This document shows positions 1 through 9,251 of a DNA stretch of 64,000 nucleotides, piece after piece; positions within the stretch are counted from its first letter, which is position 1; each line of letters starts with the position of its first letter. The translations under genes were made by a program, and so were the position numbers. Source of the stretch: Thermocaproicibacter sp002410755 (GTDB lineage: Bacteria; Bacillota; Clostridia; Oscillospirales; Acutalibacteraceae); contig DAITDU010000004.1 of assembly GCA_036839715.1 (NCBI GenBank), positions 1-64,000 on the forward strand. The letters run 5' to 3'. The notes under the pieces were generated by a model that was not told the origin of the DNA, searched no databases, and was given only the letters and a program-made list of their open reading frames with translations.

Positions 1-742
1 CCGCCTCTTCAGTATCGGAGTTATCCCAGTTATGCCAGACATTTTGTACATCGTCGTTGTCTTCCAAAATATCAAGAAGATGCTGCATTCTTGCAGCCGC
101 TCCGGCATCTTCAATCTTGACATAAGTACTGGGAACCATTTCAATTTCAGCCGTGACAAACTGATAGCCCTTTTTCTCCAAGTCATCATGGACGCCGCTG
201 AAATCATCCGGCTCCGTATAAATAATAAACACATCATCGTCAGACTGGAAGTCAGACGCTCCAGCTTCCAGGCAATCTTCCATCACTTTATCCTCATCAA
301 GGCCCTCCCGCTCAACTTCAAGGACACCTTTCTGGTTGAAAAGGAAAGAGACACATCCAGTCGTGCCAAGGTTCCCGCCGTATTTGTCAAAATAATGGCG
401 CAGGTCACCTGCCGTGCGGTTCCGGTTGTCGGTCAGAGTTTCTACTATCACGGCAATTCCGCTTGGCCCGTAGCCTTCATAGGTAATATTTTCATATTTG
501 GTGTCATCGCCGCTCCCGGCCGCTTTTTTAATAATTCGATCGATATTATCATTAGGGACATTTGCGGCTTTTGCCTTTGCAATACAGTCCTTCAGGCGGG
601 AATTTGCATCCGGGTCCGGCCCGCCGCCTTCCTTGACGGCTACAGCCAGTTCACGACCGATTTTTGTAAAGACCTTAGCTCTGGCGCCGTCCGTTTTTTC
701 TTTTTTCCGTTTGATATTATTCCACTTTGAATGGCCTGACAT
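1..742 (-). CDS. yebC: YebC/PmpR-family transcriptional/translational regulator (3' end outside window)
   Basis: Reading the minus strand from the ATG at 742 gives a protein beginning MSGHSKWNNIKRKK, the hallmark N-terminus of the YebC/PmpR family, followed by further family blocks such as NVPNDNIDRIIKKA and YEGYGPSGIAVIVE. About 247 codons are visible without a stop. The family is usually 240-250 residues, so only the last few codons lie outside the window. Members are cytoplasmic, bind DNA, and some YebC proteins have also been linked to translation of difficult peptide motifs; which applies here cannot be told. It diverges from the activase gene and has its own promoter. Confidence 0.95.
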   Translation of the reverse strand, partial: MSGHSKWNNIKRKKEKTDGARAKVFTKIGRELAVAVKEGGGPDPDANSRLKDCIAKAKAANVPNDNIDRIIKKAAGSGDDTKYENITYEGYGPSGIAVIVETLTDNRNRTAGDLRHYFDKYGGNLGTTGCVSFLFNQKGVLEVEREGLDEDKVMEDCLEAGASDFQSDDDVFIIYTEPDDFSGVHDDLEKKGYQFVTAEIEMVPSTYVKIEDAGAAARMQHLLDILEDNDDVQNVWHNWDNSDTEEA

Positions 743-794
743 AAAAGCAGCCCCCCACTTTTTTACCGTACCAAGTACAAAAATTATTCAAGAT

Positions 795-823
795 AGTATA
801 CTACAAATCCGTCTTTTTGGCAA
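795..823 (-). promoter_or_regulatory. Sigma-A-type promoter for yebC
   Basis: On the minus strand a -35 box TTGCCA (818-823) and a -10 box TATACT (795-800) are separated by exactly 17 bases, about 50 bases upstream of the yebC start. Confidence 0.65.
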
Positions 824-935
824 GACGTCATCTTGTCTGGCATCTGGCAGATCGATTTATTTTATCATTTTTTCACAGAACCTGCAAGGCAGGCAGCAAA
901 ATTCCTTCGAGATTTTCCCCATGTGGCCGTCTTCC

Positions 936-965
936 TTGACAACTTCCTATTATTTGTACTATACT
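936..965 (+). promoter_or_regulatory. Sigma-A-type promoter for the activase gene
   Basis: Consensus -35 TTGACA (936-941) and -10 TATACT (960-965) with an 18-base spacer, about 60 bases before the ATG at 1026. It faces away from the yebC promoter. Confidence 0.7.
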
Positions 966-1025
966 AATTTACTAAGTGTTTTTATTGGTAAAAGATTTCT
1001 AACGATAGAATTGGCAGGTTTCAAA

Positions 1026-3923
1026 ATGAAAGTTGGACTAGATATTGGTTCCACAACAATCAAGTGTATTGTTTTAGATGAAAGCGGCAAGATTCTGTAC
1101 CGGTCGTATGAGCGCCATTATTCCAGAATTACGGAAAAACTGACAGAGATCCTTATGAAAATAAAAAAGGATGTCATCCATGGGGAAAAAGCATCCTTGA
1201 CGATTTCCGGTTCTGCGGGAATGGGTATTTCTCAGACCTGCCACCTGCCGTTTGTCCAGGAAGTCTACGCCACACGCATCGCAGTGGGAAGGCTGATTCC
1301 GGATGCCGACGTCGTAATTGAGCTTGGCGGCGAGGATGCAAAAATTGTGTTCCTTACGGGCGGCATGGAAGTCCGCATGAACGGCTCCTGCGCCGGCGGC
1401 ACCGGCGCTTTTATCGACCAGATGGCAACACTTCTGAACGTTTCGCTGGACGAAATGAATAACCTTGCAAAACAGTATGAACGGATTTATACCATTGCTT
1501 CCCGTTGCGGCGTGTTTGCAAAATCCGACGTGCAGCCCCTGCTGAACCAGGGTGCCCGCAAAACGGATATCTCCGCAAGCATTTTTGCCGCCGTTGCAAA
1601 CCAGACGATTGCCGGGTTGGCACAGGGGCGGCCAATCAAAGGGAAAGTCCTGTATCTTGGCGGGCCGCTGACCTTTCTCTCAGAGCTTCGGGCAAGTTTT
1701 GACCGTGCACTGAAAATTACGGGTGTCTGCCCGGAAAATTCCCTTTATTACGTTGCACTTGGCGCGGCTTATTGCAGCGCCGAGGAAACTGACCTCGACA
1801 AAGCCATGGAAAGCGTAAAGGAATACGGTTGCACGGGAAGTTTTCTCTCAATCCCCCCGCTGTTTCAGAGCCACGAAGAGTATGACGAGTTTCTCCGCCG
1901 CCATTCACAGTGCAAAGCGCCTCGCGGCAACATTGCTAAATACTCCGGAAGGGCTTTCCTTGGCGTAGACGCCGGATCCACCACTGTAAAAGCCGTTCTC
2001 CTTGGAAAAGACGGCGAGATTCTCAGCTCTTTTTACCGCAGCAATTCCGGCAATCCAGTCCCAATCGTGCAGGAGTATCTGCTCAGTATTTACCAAGACT
2101 ACCCAAATTTAACAATCGAAAACAGCGCCGTAACCGGCTACGGGGAAGAACTTTTGAAAAATGCCTTTGGAATTGACTTTGGCATTGTTGAAACCGTAGC
2201 ACATTTCACTGCGGCAAAATGCTTCCGCCCAAATGTTGACTTTGTTATTGACATCGGCGGGCAGGACATGAAATGCTTTAAGATTCATAACGGTGCCATT
2301 GACAATATTTTTTTAAATGAGGCATGTTCTTCCGGCTGCGGCTCCTTCCTTCAGACCTTCGCCAATACACTCGGATACAGCATTAAAGATTTTGCCAAGC
2401 TTGGACTTTTTGCAAAGCATCCGGTTGACCTTGGCTCACGCTGCACCGTATTTATGAACTCACAGGTAAAACAGGCTCAGAAAGACGGCGCAACCATGGA
2501 GGATATCAGTGCCGGCCTTTCTGTAAGCGTTGTGAAAAATGCGATTTACAAGGTCATCCGCGTGCCGAACGCCGCGGAACTCGGCCGGAATATTGTTGTG
2601 CAGGGTGGCACATTTTTAAATGATGCTGTTCTGCGCGTTTTTGAAAATGAGCTGGGCGTTGAGGTTACACGCCCGGATATTGCAGGACTGATGGGTGCCT
2701 ATGGCGCTGCCATCTATGCAATGAGAAAGTCAAAGGGCAAAAGCACAATCGTCAGCAAGGATGAACTGGAAAACTTTAAGCATGAAGTCCGTGTCACAAA
2801 CTGCGGCCTTTGCAGCAACCACTGCCGTCTGACAGTGAACATCTTTGGCGGCAACCGGCGCTTCATTGGCGGCAACCGCTGTGAAAAGCCTGTGACAAAG
2901 CGTTCTTCCGGCGCAGGGCTGAACCTTTACGACTATAAACTGAACCTGCTGCGCTCCTACAAGCCGGTTCCCGGGCCGCGCGGAAAAATCGGTATTCCAA
3001 TGGGCCTTAATATGTATGAACTGCTGCCGTTCTGGCACGCATTTTTTACTAAGCTTGGCTTTGAAATAATTCTCTCCCCATCCTCGAGCCGCGAACTTTA
3101 CCTTAATGGGCAGGCCTCCATCCCTTCCGACACGGTATGTTTTCCCGCAAAGCTGATGCATGGTCATGTGCAGGCTCTTGTTGATGAGGGAATCAAGAAT
3201 ATCTTTTACCCGTGCATGTCCTACAATTTCAATGAGCATCACGGGGACAACCACTATAACTGCCCGGTCGTTGCCTACTACCCGGAAGTTATCAATGCAA
3301 ATATGCGCTGCCTTGAAGGATGCAATTTTATCCATGATTACATTGGAATCCACCGTCGGCATGATTTTCCTCACAAGATGACCGCCATTCTAAAAAAGAG
3401 CTTCCCGGATATTAAATTCTCCGAAGTATTTGAAGCTTCTAATGCGGCCTATGTAGCTCACAGCGATTATTTCCGCAAAGTGCGTACAAAAGGCGACGAG
3501 ATTGTTGCCGAGGCAAGAAAGCAAGGCCTTCCAATCATTGTCCTGAGCGGCAGGCCGTACCATCTTGACCCGGAAATTAACCACGGCATTGACAAGCTCA
3601 TTACCAGCCTTGGTGCCGCAGTCATTACGGAGGACTCCGTCAGTAACCGCGTTAAGCATTTCCCCACCAAAGTGCTGAACCAGTGGACTTACCATGCAAG
3701 GCTCTATTCCGCCGCCAAATACGTCTGCGGCCAGCCGGACATGAACTTAGTTCAGCTTGTTTCGTTCGGTTGCGGTGTAGACGCAATCACTACGGATGAG
3801 GTGCGGCGCATCCTTGAGGAAGGCGGAAAAATCTATACGCAGATTAAGATTGATGAAATCACCAACCTGGGTGCGGTTAAGATCAGGCTCCGCAGCCTGT
3901 TTGCCGCCCTCGAGGAGAAATGA
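1026..3923 (+). CDS. Acyl-CoA dehydratase activase-related protein (tandem BadF/BadG ATPase + DUF2229)
   Basis: The 965-residue product carries two ASKHA/BadF-type ATPase domains in tandem. The first begins KVGLDIGSTTIK with ELGGEDAK and GSCAGGTGAF; the second has GVDAGSTTVKAV, DIGGQDMK and EACSSGCGSF. The C-terminal third is DUF2229-like and cysteine rich (NCGLCSNHC, GGNRCEKP). In HgdC/FldI-type activases such domains hydrolyse ATP to inject an electron through a [4Fe-4S] cluster into 2-hydroxyacyl-CoA dehydratases; for the large two-domain relatives the substrate is not established. The frame is open upstream to 498, but the ATG at 1026 follows the promoter and matches the domain start. The partner half of the protein follows 10 bases downstream. 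Confidence 0.88.
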   Translation: MKVGLDIGSTTIKCIVLDESGKILYRSYERHYSRITEKLTEILMKIKKDVIHGEKASLTISGSAGMGISQTCHLPFVQEVYATRIAVGRLIPDADVVIELGGEDAKIVFLTGGMEVRMNGSCAGGTGAFIDQMATLLNVSLDEMNNLAKQYERIYTIASRCGVFAKSDVQPLLNQGARKTDISASIFAAVANQTIAGLAQGRPIKGKVLYLGGPLTFLSELRASFDRALKITGVCPENSLYYVALGAAYCSAEETDLDKAMESVKEYGCTGSFLSIPPLFQSHEEYDEFLRRHSQCKAPRGNIAKYSGRAFLGVDAGSTTVKAVLLGKDGEILSSFYRSNSGNPVPIVQEYLLSIYQDYPNLTIENSAVTGYGEELLKNAFGIDFGIVETVAHFTAAKCFRPNVDFVIDIGGQDMKCFKIHNGAIDNIFLNEACSSGCGSFLQTFANTLGYSIKDFAKLGLFAKHPVDLGSRCTVFMNSQVKQAQKDGATMEDISAGLSVSVVKNAIYKVIRVPNAAELGRNIVVQGGTFLNDAVLRVFENELGVEVTRPDIAGLMGAYGAAIYAMRKSKGKSTIVSKDELENFKHEVRVTNCGLCSNHCRLTVNIFGGNRRFIGGNRCEKPVTKRSSGAGLNLYDYKLNLLRSYKPVPGPRGKIGIPMGLNMYELLPFWHAFFTKLGFEIILSPSSSRELYLNGQASIPSDTVCFPAKLMHGHVQALVDEGIKNIFYPCMSYNFNEHHGDNHYNCPVVAYYPEVINANMRCLEGCNFIHDYIGIHRRHDFPHKMTAILKKSFPDIKFSEVFEASNAAYVAHSDYFRKVRTKGDEIVAEARKQGLPIIVLSGRPYHLDPEINHGIDKLITSLGAAVITEDSVSNRVKHFPTKVLNQWTYHARLYSAAKYVCGQPDMNLVQLVSFGCGVDAITTDEVRRILEEGGKIYTQIKIDEITNLGAVKIRLRSLFAALEEK

Positions 3924-3933
3924 GGCGATTCTT

Positions 3934-5229
3934 TTGGCAAAACTGAAATACAACAGAAACGGACGCCTGCTTTTTACGCGGGAGATGAAAAAGGAATATA
4001 CTATTTTGGCCCCTATGATGGCGCCAATCCACTTCCGGCTTATGATCGACGTGCTGAGAAACTGCGGCTATCACTTCGAGCTGCTGGACAACTGCGGCCC
4101 CAATGTTGTGCAGGAAGGGCTGAAATATGTCCACAATGATACCTGCTACCCCGCACTGCTGGTGATTGGACAGTTTATCGACGCACTGCACTCCGGAAAA
4201 TATGATGTTAACAAAACAGCCCTTGTCATTACGCAGACAGGGGGTGGATGCCGTGCTTCCAACTATATTCATCTGCTGCGGAAAGCACTGAAGAAGGCCG
4301 GTATGGAGCAGGTGCCTGTCATTTCACTGAACCTTTCATTTTTGGAGCATAATCCGGGCTTTCATGTCACGCTGCCAATGCTGCGAAAATTCGTTGCTGC
4401 CATGGTCTACGGTGATGCCTTGATGCTGCTCCGCAACCAGACAGAAGCCTATGAGGTCCATCAGGGTGAAAGCAATGCAAAAGTTGAAAAATGGAGCTCA
4501 TACCTTACAGATCAGTTTAATCACGGCAGGGCCATGAGCCGCAAGGAACAAAAGCGGATTCTGTTCAGCATTGCAAAGGACTTTGAAACAATAGAAATCA
4601 AGAATACGCCGAAGGTAAAAGTCGGCATTGTCGGTGAGATTTTTGTAAAATATTCCGCACTTGGGAATAACCACCTGGAAGATTTTCTGCGTGGGCAGGA
4701 CTGCGAAATCAATGTGCCCGGTCTGATGGATTTTGCGCTCTTTAAGGTTGACAACCGCCTTGAGGACATCAAGCTCTATGGTGGTAATCCGTTTAAATAT
4801 CTTGCTGTAAACGTCCTGATGAACTACCTGCTTAGTATGCAGAATACTCTGATTGCTGCAATCGAGAGCGTCCCGCGCTATCATGCCCCCCCGCATTATG
4901 CACACATCAAGTCGCTCATTAAGGGTGTAATTGGCTATGGCGACAAAATGGGCGAAGGCTGGCTGCTTACCGCAGAGATGCTGGAGCTTTCCGAAGCAGG
5001 CTACGAAAACATCGTCTGTGCCCAGCCTTTCGGCTGCCTGCCGAATCATATCTGCGGCAAGGGAATGATCCACCGCGTTAAGGCAATCGACGAAAAATCA
5101 AATATTGTTCCAATCGACTATGATCCAAGCGCTACGCGCGTCAACCAGGAAAACCGTATCAAGTTGATGCTTGCAGTTGCACGGGAAAATCTGCGCAGCC
5201 AAAATACAGAACGCCGAAACATCGTTTAA
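3934..5229 (+). CDS. 2-hydroxyacyl-CoA dehydratase-like protein (partner of the activase)
   Basis: About 431 residues, with features of the HgdB/CoA-dehydratase component family such as the YTILAPMMAPIHF opening, NDTCYPALLVIGQF, TQTGGGCRASNY and a cysteine-rich C-terminal segment (CAQPFGCLPNHICGKG) suited to an Fe-S cluster. The TTG at 3934 is preferred: GAGG lies 8 bases upstream, and the sequence RNGRLLFTREM just after it is expected from full-length relatives. An ATG at 3985 has no well-spaced ribosome site. The gene starts 10 bases after the activase stop in another frame, so the two are surely co-expressed. The substrate is unknown. Confidence 0.82.
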   Translation: MAKLKYNRNGRLLFTREMKKEYTILAPMMAPIHFRLMIDVLRNCGYHFELLDNCGPNVVQEGLKYVHNDTCYPALLVIGQFIDALHSGKYDVNKTALVITQTGGGCRASNYIHLLRKALKKAGMEQVPVISLNLSFLEHNPGFHVTLPMLRKFVAAMVYGDALMLLRNQTEAYEVHQGESNAKVEKWSSYLTDQFNHGRAMSRKEQKRILFSIAKDFETIEIKNTPKVKVGIVGEIFVKYSALGNNHLEDFLRGQDCEINVPGLMDFALFKVDNRLEDIKLYGGNPFKYLAVNVLMNYLLSMQNTLIAAIESVPRYHAPPHYAHIKSLIKGVIGYGDKMGEGWLLTAEMLELSEAGYENIVCAQPFGCLPNHICGKGMIHRVKAIDEKSNIVPIDYDPSATRVNQENRIKLMLAVARENLRSQNTERRNIV

Positions 5230-5273
5230 AATCCGGGTGCAGTTCTTGAACTGGAATTCCGGGAGGAAATAAT

Positions 5274-6125
5274 ATGTTTAAAATTGGGTGCCATCTTTCC
5301 GCGCCAAAAGGATACCTTGCCATGGGAAAACAGGCACAGAAAATCGGTGCAAATACTTTTCAGTTCTTTACACGCAATCCGCGCGGAGGCGCTGCCAAAG
5401 CATTGGACCTTGATGATATAACTGCTTACCGTGCCTTTGCTGAAGAGCACGGGTTCTTCCCCATTCTCGCCCATGCGCCTTATACGCTCAACGCTTGTTC
5501 TGCCGATAAGAGGATCCGGGAATTTGCACGCAACACCATGGCGGATGACCTTGCGCGGCTGGAAAATATTCCGGGAAGCAGCTACAACTTCCACCCGGGC
5601 AGCCATGTAGGGCAGGGCACGGAAAAGGGAATTGAACTGATTTCAGACATGCTCAACGCAATTCTGAAGCCGGGGCAGAAAACGACCGTGATGCTGGAAA
5701 CCATGGCAGGCAAAGGCAGTGAAGTTGGGAAAAGCTTTGAGGAGCTTCGTGCTATTATCGACCGTGTAGAGCAGAGCCAGCTCCTTGGCGTCTGCCTTGA
5801 CACCTGTCATGTCAGTGACGCTGGTTATGATATTGTAGGCAACCTCGACGGTGTCCTTGCTGAGTTTGACCGCATCATCGGCCTGAAAAGGCTGAAAGCC
5901 GTCCACCTGAATGACAGCATGAACCCGCGCGGAAGCCACAAAGACCGCCACCAAAAAATTGGCCATGGCTATATCGGTTTGGAAGCCATTGGCCGCATCA
6001 TTAACCACCCCGCGCTACAAAACCTGCCGTTTTATCTGGAGACGCCAAACGATATAGACGGCTATGCAGGAGAAATCGCTCTTCTGAAAAGCCTGTACCA
6101 TGAAAATGGGAACAGCCAGGTATGA
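5274..6125 (+). CDS. nfo: Deoxyribonuclease IV (endonuclease IV, AP endonuclease)
   Basis: The 283-residue TIM-barrel enzyme cuts DNA 5' of abasic sites in base excision repair. All nine residues expected to bind the three zinc ions can be placed by family pattern: H67, H107, E142, D176, H179, H210, D223, H225 and E255, in motifs such as LAHAPY, NFHPGS, MLETMAGKG, CLDTCHVSDAGYD and HLNDS. The ATG at 5274 has GGGAGG 7 bases upstream. The stop overlaps the start of ogt (ATGA), so the two repair genes are translationally coupled. Confidence 0.96.
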   Translation: MFKIGCHLSAPKGYLAMGKQAQKIGANTFQFFTRNPRGGAAKALDLDDITAYRAFAEEHGFFPILAHAPYTLNACSADKRIREFARNTMADDLARLENIPGSSYNFHPGSHVGQGTEKGIELISDMLNAILKPGQKTTVMLETMAGKGSEVGKSFEELRAIIDRVEQSQLLGVCLDTCHVSDAGYDIVGNLDGVLAEFDRIIGLKRLKAVHLNDSMNPRGSHKDRHQKIGHGYIGLEAIGRIINHPALQNLPFYLETPNDIDGYAGEIALLKSLYHENGNSQV

Positions 6126-6598
6126 AGAATTGCTGGCATTTTGACTCTCCCATTGGTCTGCTTACTATTGCGGAAGACGGTATTGGCATTACGGATTTGT
6201 TTCTCCGCAAAAATCAAATTTTCAAAGGATTTCAGGAAAAAAGGACGCCGCTGCTCCAGGAAGCGCAGCGGCAGCTCGGCGCGTATTTTGCAGGAAAGCT
6301 GCGGGAATTTCAGCTTTCTCTTTCCCTACATGGGACGAATTTCCAGCTTGCAGACTGGGCAGCCCTGCAAACGATTCCCTATGGAGAAACCCGCAGTTAC
6401 GGACAGATTGCGGCCCAGCTTGGAAAGCCGGAAGCCTGCCGCGCTGTCGGTGGGGCAAACGGCCGTAACCCTGCCATGATTTTTGTGCCATGCCACCGTG
6501 TTATCTGTGCAGACGGAAGTCTTGGCGGTTTTTCCTCTGGGGAAGAAATCAAACGGTTCCTGCTGGAGCTTGAAAAAGCACACAGAAGCAGCGAGTGA
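6122..6598 (+). CDS. ogt: Methylated-DNA--protein-cysteine S-methyltransferase
   Basis: This suicide DNA repair protein of about 158 residues removes alkyl groups from O6-alkylguanine onto its own cysteine. The active-site block FVPCHRVI is present (C124), followed by GSLGGFSSG, and the helix-turn-helix region (TIPYGETRSYGQIAAQLGKP) is intact. The N-terminal half is short, as in Ogt-type rather than Ada-type proteins. It overlaps nfo by 4 bases, so alkylation and abasic-site repair are made from one transcript. Confidence 0.95.
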   Translation: MKNCWHFDSPIGLLTIAEDGIGITDLFLRKNQIFKGFQEKRTPLLQEAQRQLGAYFAGKLREFQLSLSLHGTNFQLADWAALQTIPYGETRSYGQIAAQLGKPEACRAVGGANGRNPAMIFVPCHRVICADGSLGGFSSGEEIKRFLLELEKAHRSSE

Positions 6599-6655
6599 GC
6601 CATTCTGGTCGCCGCAGATACTGAGGCCCACAGGAATAAGCGGGGAAAATACCAA

Positions 6656-8251
6656 TTATCTTTCCCATTTGTCACAAAGGGACATAATTTGGCCGGTAAA
6701 TGCCACAAGGTCTTTGTTTGCTCCATCCTTGTTGTCTTGGATGACACGCGTCAGGCGTTCTTCGGCTGCCAGCAGGCGAGAAAACGCAGAAGAGCTTTCT
6801 GCTGTTTTTGCCGGATACAGCTTTTCCGGAGCGATTCCCTTTTTAAGGATGCGGTTTTCCGTAAGGTCAGCAACCGCTTCAAAATTCGGGATATAGGCAT
6901 TGTACCCACGCTTTTGAAGCTCCTCCAAAAAGGCTTCCGCTGCACGCTCTTCGCCGTGGACGAGGAATACGCGCTGCGGTTTTTTTTGAAAGGCGCTAAT
7001 CCAGCGGAGCAGGCCGGAACGGTCTGCATGGCCGGAAAGGGCTTTAAAGTTGGAAATCCGGGCCTTAACTGCAATTTCTTCGCCGAAAAGTTTAACCCGT
7101 TTTGTCCCGTCAATCAGCATCCGGCCGAGCGTCCCTTCCGCCTGATAACCAACAAAGACTATTGTGCATTCCGGGCGCCACAGATTGTGCTTCAGGTGGT
7201 GGCGGATTCGTCCGGCTTCACACATGCCGCTGGAGGAAAGGATTACTTTCGGTACAGGATTGTCATTCAGCGCACGTGATTCCTCCACCGTCTCACAGAT
7301 ATGCAGGTTGGAAAACTCAAGCGGGCGGAAACCTTCCCTGATAACACGAATGGTGTCATCATCCGCGTAACCGGTAAGATCCCCGTCATAGATCTTTGTT
7401 GCTTCGGCAGCAAGCGGGCTGTCAACATAGACCGGAAAATCCGGGGCGCTCTGCACCAGGTTCTGCTCTTTCATCTCGCGGATAAAATACAGAAGCTCCT
7501 GAGTGCGGCCGACCGCAAAACTTGGAATAATAACATTGCCGCCCGCAGCAAAGGTTTCGTCAAAGACTTTGGCAAGTTCAGGAATATAGTTGGCAATCGG
7601 AGCGTGATCACGATCCCCATAAGTGGATTCCATAATGACATAGTCCGCTTCCGTGATATACTGCGGGTCACGGATAATCGGCTGGCTGAGGTTCCCAATA
7701 TCACCGGAGAAAACGATCTTTTTTGTTGCGCCGTTTTCCGTCACCCATACTTCGACAGATGCGGAACCAAGCAGGTGTCCCGCATCCACCATGCGAAAGG
7801 AAATTCCGTCACAGAGTTTTACTGTTTCGCCGTAGGTGCAAGGCACAAAGTGTGGAAACGTTGCTTCGGCGTCCTCTACCGTATAGAGCGGCCCTTGGGG
7901 GGCAAGGCCGGCACGGCGGCCTTTGCGGCTGTTCGTTACAGCATCCATCTCCTGGATATGCGCACTGTCGCGCAGCATGATTTTTATCAGGTCACAGGTT
8001 GCACCCGTAGCGTAGATTTTTCCCTGATAGCCCTCTTTCACGAGAAGGGGCAGACGGCCGCTGTGGTCGATATGCGCATGAGTTACAATGACACTGTCAA
8101 TCTGGGAAGCGTAAAATGGCAGCCTGTTGCTTGCCAAGTCATTCGAGCTTTGCCGGAGGCCGCAGTCAATCAGGATTTTCTTTCCACAGGCTTCCAGGCA
8201 GTGACAACTCCCAGTAACTTCCCTGTCTGCACCGTAAAACACCAGTTGCAT
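6656..8251 (-). CDS. MBL-fold beta-CASP metallo-hydrolase, RNase-like
   Basis: A 531-residue protein with the metallo-beta-lactamase signature THAHIDHSG (about residues 57-65), a second metal motif in DAGHLLGSA, a beta-CASP cap (YVDSPLAAEATKIY; SSSGMCEAGRIRHHL) and the C-terminal histidine motifs SGHADRSGLL and VHGE. This layout is that of the YSH1/CPSF-73-like prokaryotic RNases. A likely role is RNA processing or decay, but no substrate is evident. About 60 extra residues at the C-terminus show no known motif. It runs towards ogt with only 57 bases between the two stops and no obvious terminator. A distant AAAGGTG precedes the ATG at 8251. Confidence 0.9.
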   Translation of the reverse strand: MQLVFYGADREVTGSCHCLEACGKKILIDCGLRQSSNDLASNRLPFYASQIDSVIVTHAHIDHSGRLPLLVKEGYQGKIYATGATCDLIKIMLRDSAHIQEMDAVTNSRKGRRAGLAPQGPLYTVEDAEATFPHFVPCTYGETVKLCDGISFRMVDAGHLLGSASVEVWVTENGATKKIVFSGDIGNLSQPIIRDPQYITEADYVIMESTYGDRDHAPIANYIPELAKVFDETFAAGGNVIIPSFAVGRTQELLYFIREMKEQNLVQSAPDFPVYVDSPLAAEATKIYDGDLTGYADDDTIRVIREGFRPLEFSNLHICETVEESRALNDNPVPKVILSSSGMCEAGRIRHHLKHNLWRPECTIVFVGYQAEGTLGRMLIDGTKRVKLFGEEIAVKARISNFKALSGHADRSGLLRWISAFQKKPQRVFLVHGEERAAEAFLEELQKRGYNAYIPNFEAVADLTENRILKKGIAPEKLYPAKTAESSSAFSRLLAAEERLTRVIQDNKDGANKDLVAFTGQIMSLCDKWER

Positions 8252-8292
8252 TGCGTTTCATTCAACACCTTTCTATTACACTCAATTTACAC

Positions 8293-9045
8293 TCAATTCA
8301 GCACAAGTTCCACCGGACAATGGTCACTGCCCATAATATCGGAGCGGATATTGCTTTCCGCAACATGGCCTCTTAACCGGTTGGAAACAAGGAAATAATC
8401 AATGCGCCAGCCCGCATTTGTCTTCCGTGCATGGAAACGGTATGACCACCATGTGTAAGCGCCTGCCTCAGCAGGATGAAGGAAGCGGAAACTGTCGGTA
8501 AAACCGGAAGCAAGCAACAGAGTCATTTTCTGCCGCTCTTCATCGGTAAAGCCGGCTTGTCCGCGGTTCGGGCCCGGATTTTTAAGGTCAATCTCTTCAT
8601 GGGCAACATTCATATCCCCGCAGGCGACGACTGGCTTTTGGGCATCAAGGGACTGGAGATAACCGCGGAATGCATCATCCCACTCCATACGGTATGGCAG
8701 CCGGGCAAGGTCCTTCTGCGAATTCGGCGTGTAGACATCCACGAGAAAGAATTCTGGATATTCAAGCGTAACTGTCCGGCCTTCATCACCAAATTTCTCT
8801 CCGCTGAAATCATATGAAACCGAAATGGGCTTGCAGTGCGTGAATACGGCGGTACCGGAATACCCCTTCCGCATGGCGGAATTCCAGTACTGCAAATAGC
8901 CGGGCAAATCAATTTCTGCCTGCCCCTGCTGCATTTTCGTTTCCTGTAGGCAGAAAGCGTCCGCACCGGAAACTTGAAAAAAATCGCGGAATCCTTTCCC
9001 CAGGCAGGCACGCAGGCCATTTACATTCCATGAAACCAATCTCAC
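8293..9045 (-). CDS. exoA: Exodeoxyribonuclease III / AP endonuclease
   Basis: The 250-residue member of the Xth/Ape1 family begins MRLVSWNVNGLRAC and has the catalytic motifs LQETK (E35), CGDMNVAH and the closing GSDHCPVEL. It cleaves at abasic sites and trims 3' blocks during base excision repair. A promoter stands directly upstream. It shares its neighbourhood with nfo and ogt, giving two different AP endonucleases within 4 kb. The gap to the downstream beta-CASP gene is 41 bases, so co-transcription is likely. Confidence 0.95.
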   Translation of the reverse strand: MRLVSWNVNGLRACLGKGFRDFFQVSGADAFCLQETKMQQGQAEIDLPGYLQYWNSAMRKGYSGTAVFTHCKPISVSYDFSGEKFGDEGRTVTLEYPEFFLVDVYTPNSQKDLARLPYRMEWDDAFRGYLQSLDAQKPVVACGDMNVAHEEIDLKNPGPNRGQAGFTDEERQKMTLLLASGFTDSFRFLHPAEAGAYTWWSYRFHARKTNAGWRIDYFLVSNRLRGHVAESNIRSDIMGSDHCPVELVLN

Positions 9046-9092
9046 TGGCTTCAGCCTCCATCCCTTTCAGAATCTTCTCAATTTTATTTTTT

Positions 9093-9122
9093 ATTATACC
9101 ATAAGCGGATAAGCCAGCACAA
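9093..9122 (-). promoter_or_regulatory. Promoter for exoA
   Basis: Minus-strand -10 TATAAT (9093-9098) with a weaker -35 TTGTGC (9117-9122) and an 18-base spacer, about 50 bases upstream of the exoA ATG. Confidence 0.5.
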
Positions 9123-9169
9123 AATAATCTGTGTGCAGAAAAATCACTGCGCTGTTTATCAAGATTATC

Positions 9170-9198
9170 TTGAAGGTTACGGGAAATCGGTTTATAAT
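9170..9198 (+). promoter_or_regulatory. Promoter for the cyclophilin gene
   Basis: -35 TTGAAG (9170-9175) and -10 TATAAT (9193-9198) with a 17-base spacer, about 50 bases before the ATG at 9252. Confidence 0.65.
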
Positions 9199-9251
9199 AG
9201 GGTGCATCCAAGGCAGATTCATGCAAATGAGAAACTGACTGGAGGCTTTGT

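Noticed and set aside
32..730. Open plus-strand frame of over 230 codons
   Set aside because: It is antisense to yebC, whose conserved N-terminus and motifs are clear on the minus strand.
7301..8398. 365-codon plus-strand frame
   Set aside because: It lies opposite the beta-CASP hydrolase and the exoA end, has no family motif, and no ribosome site.
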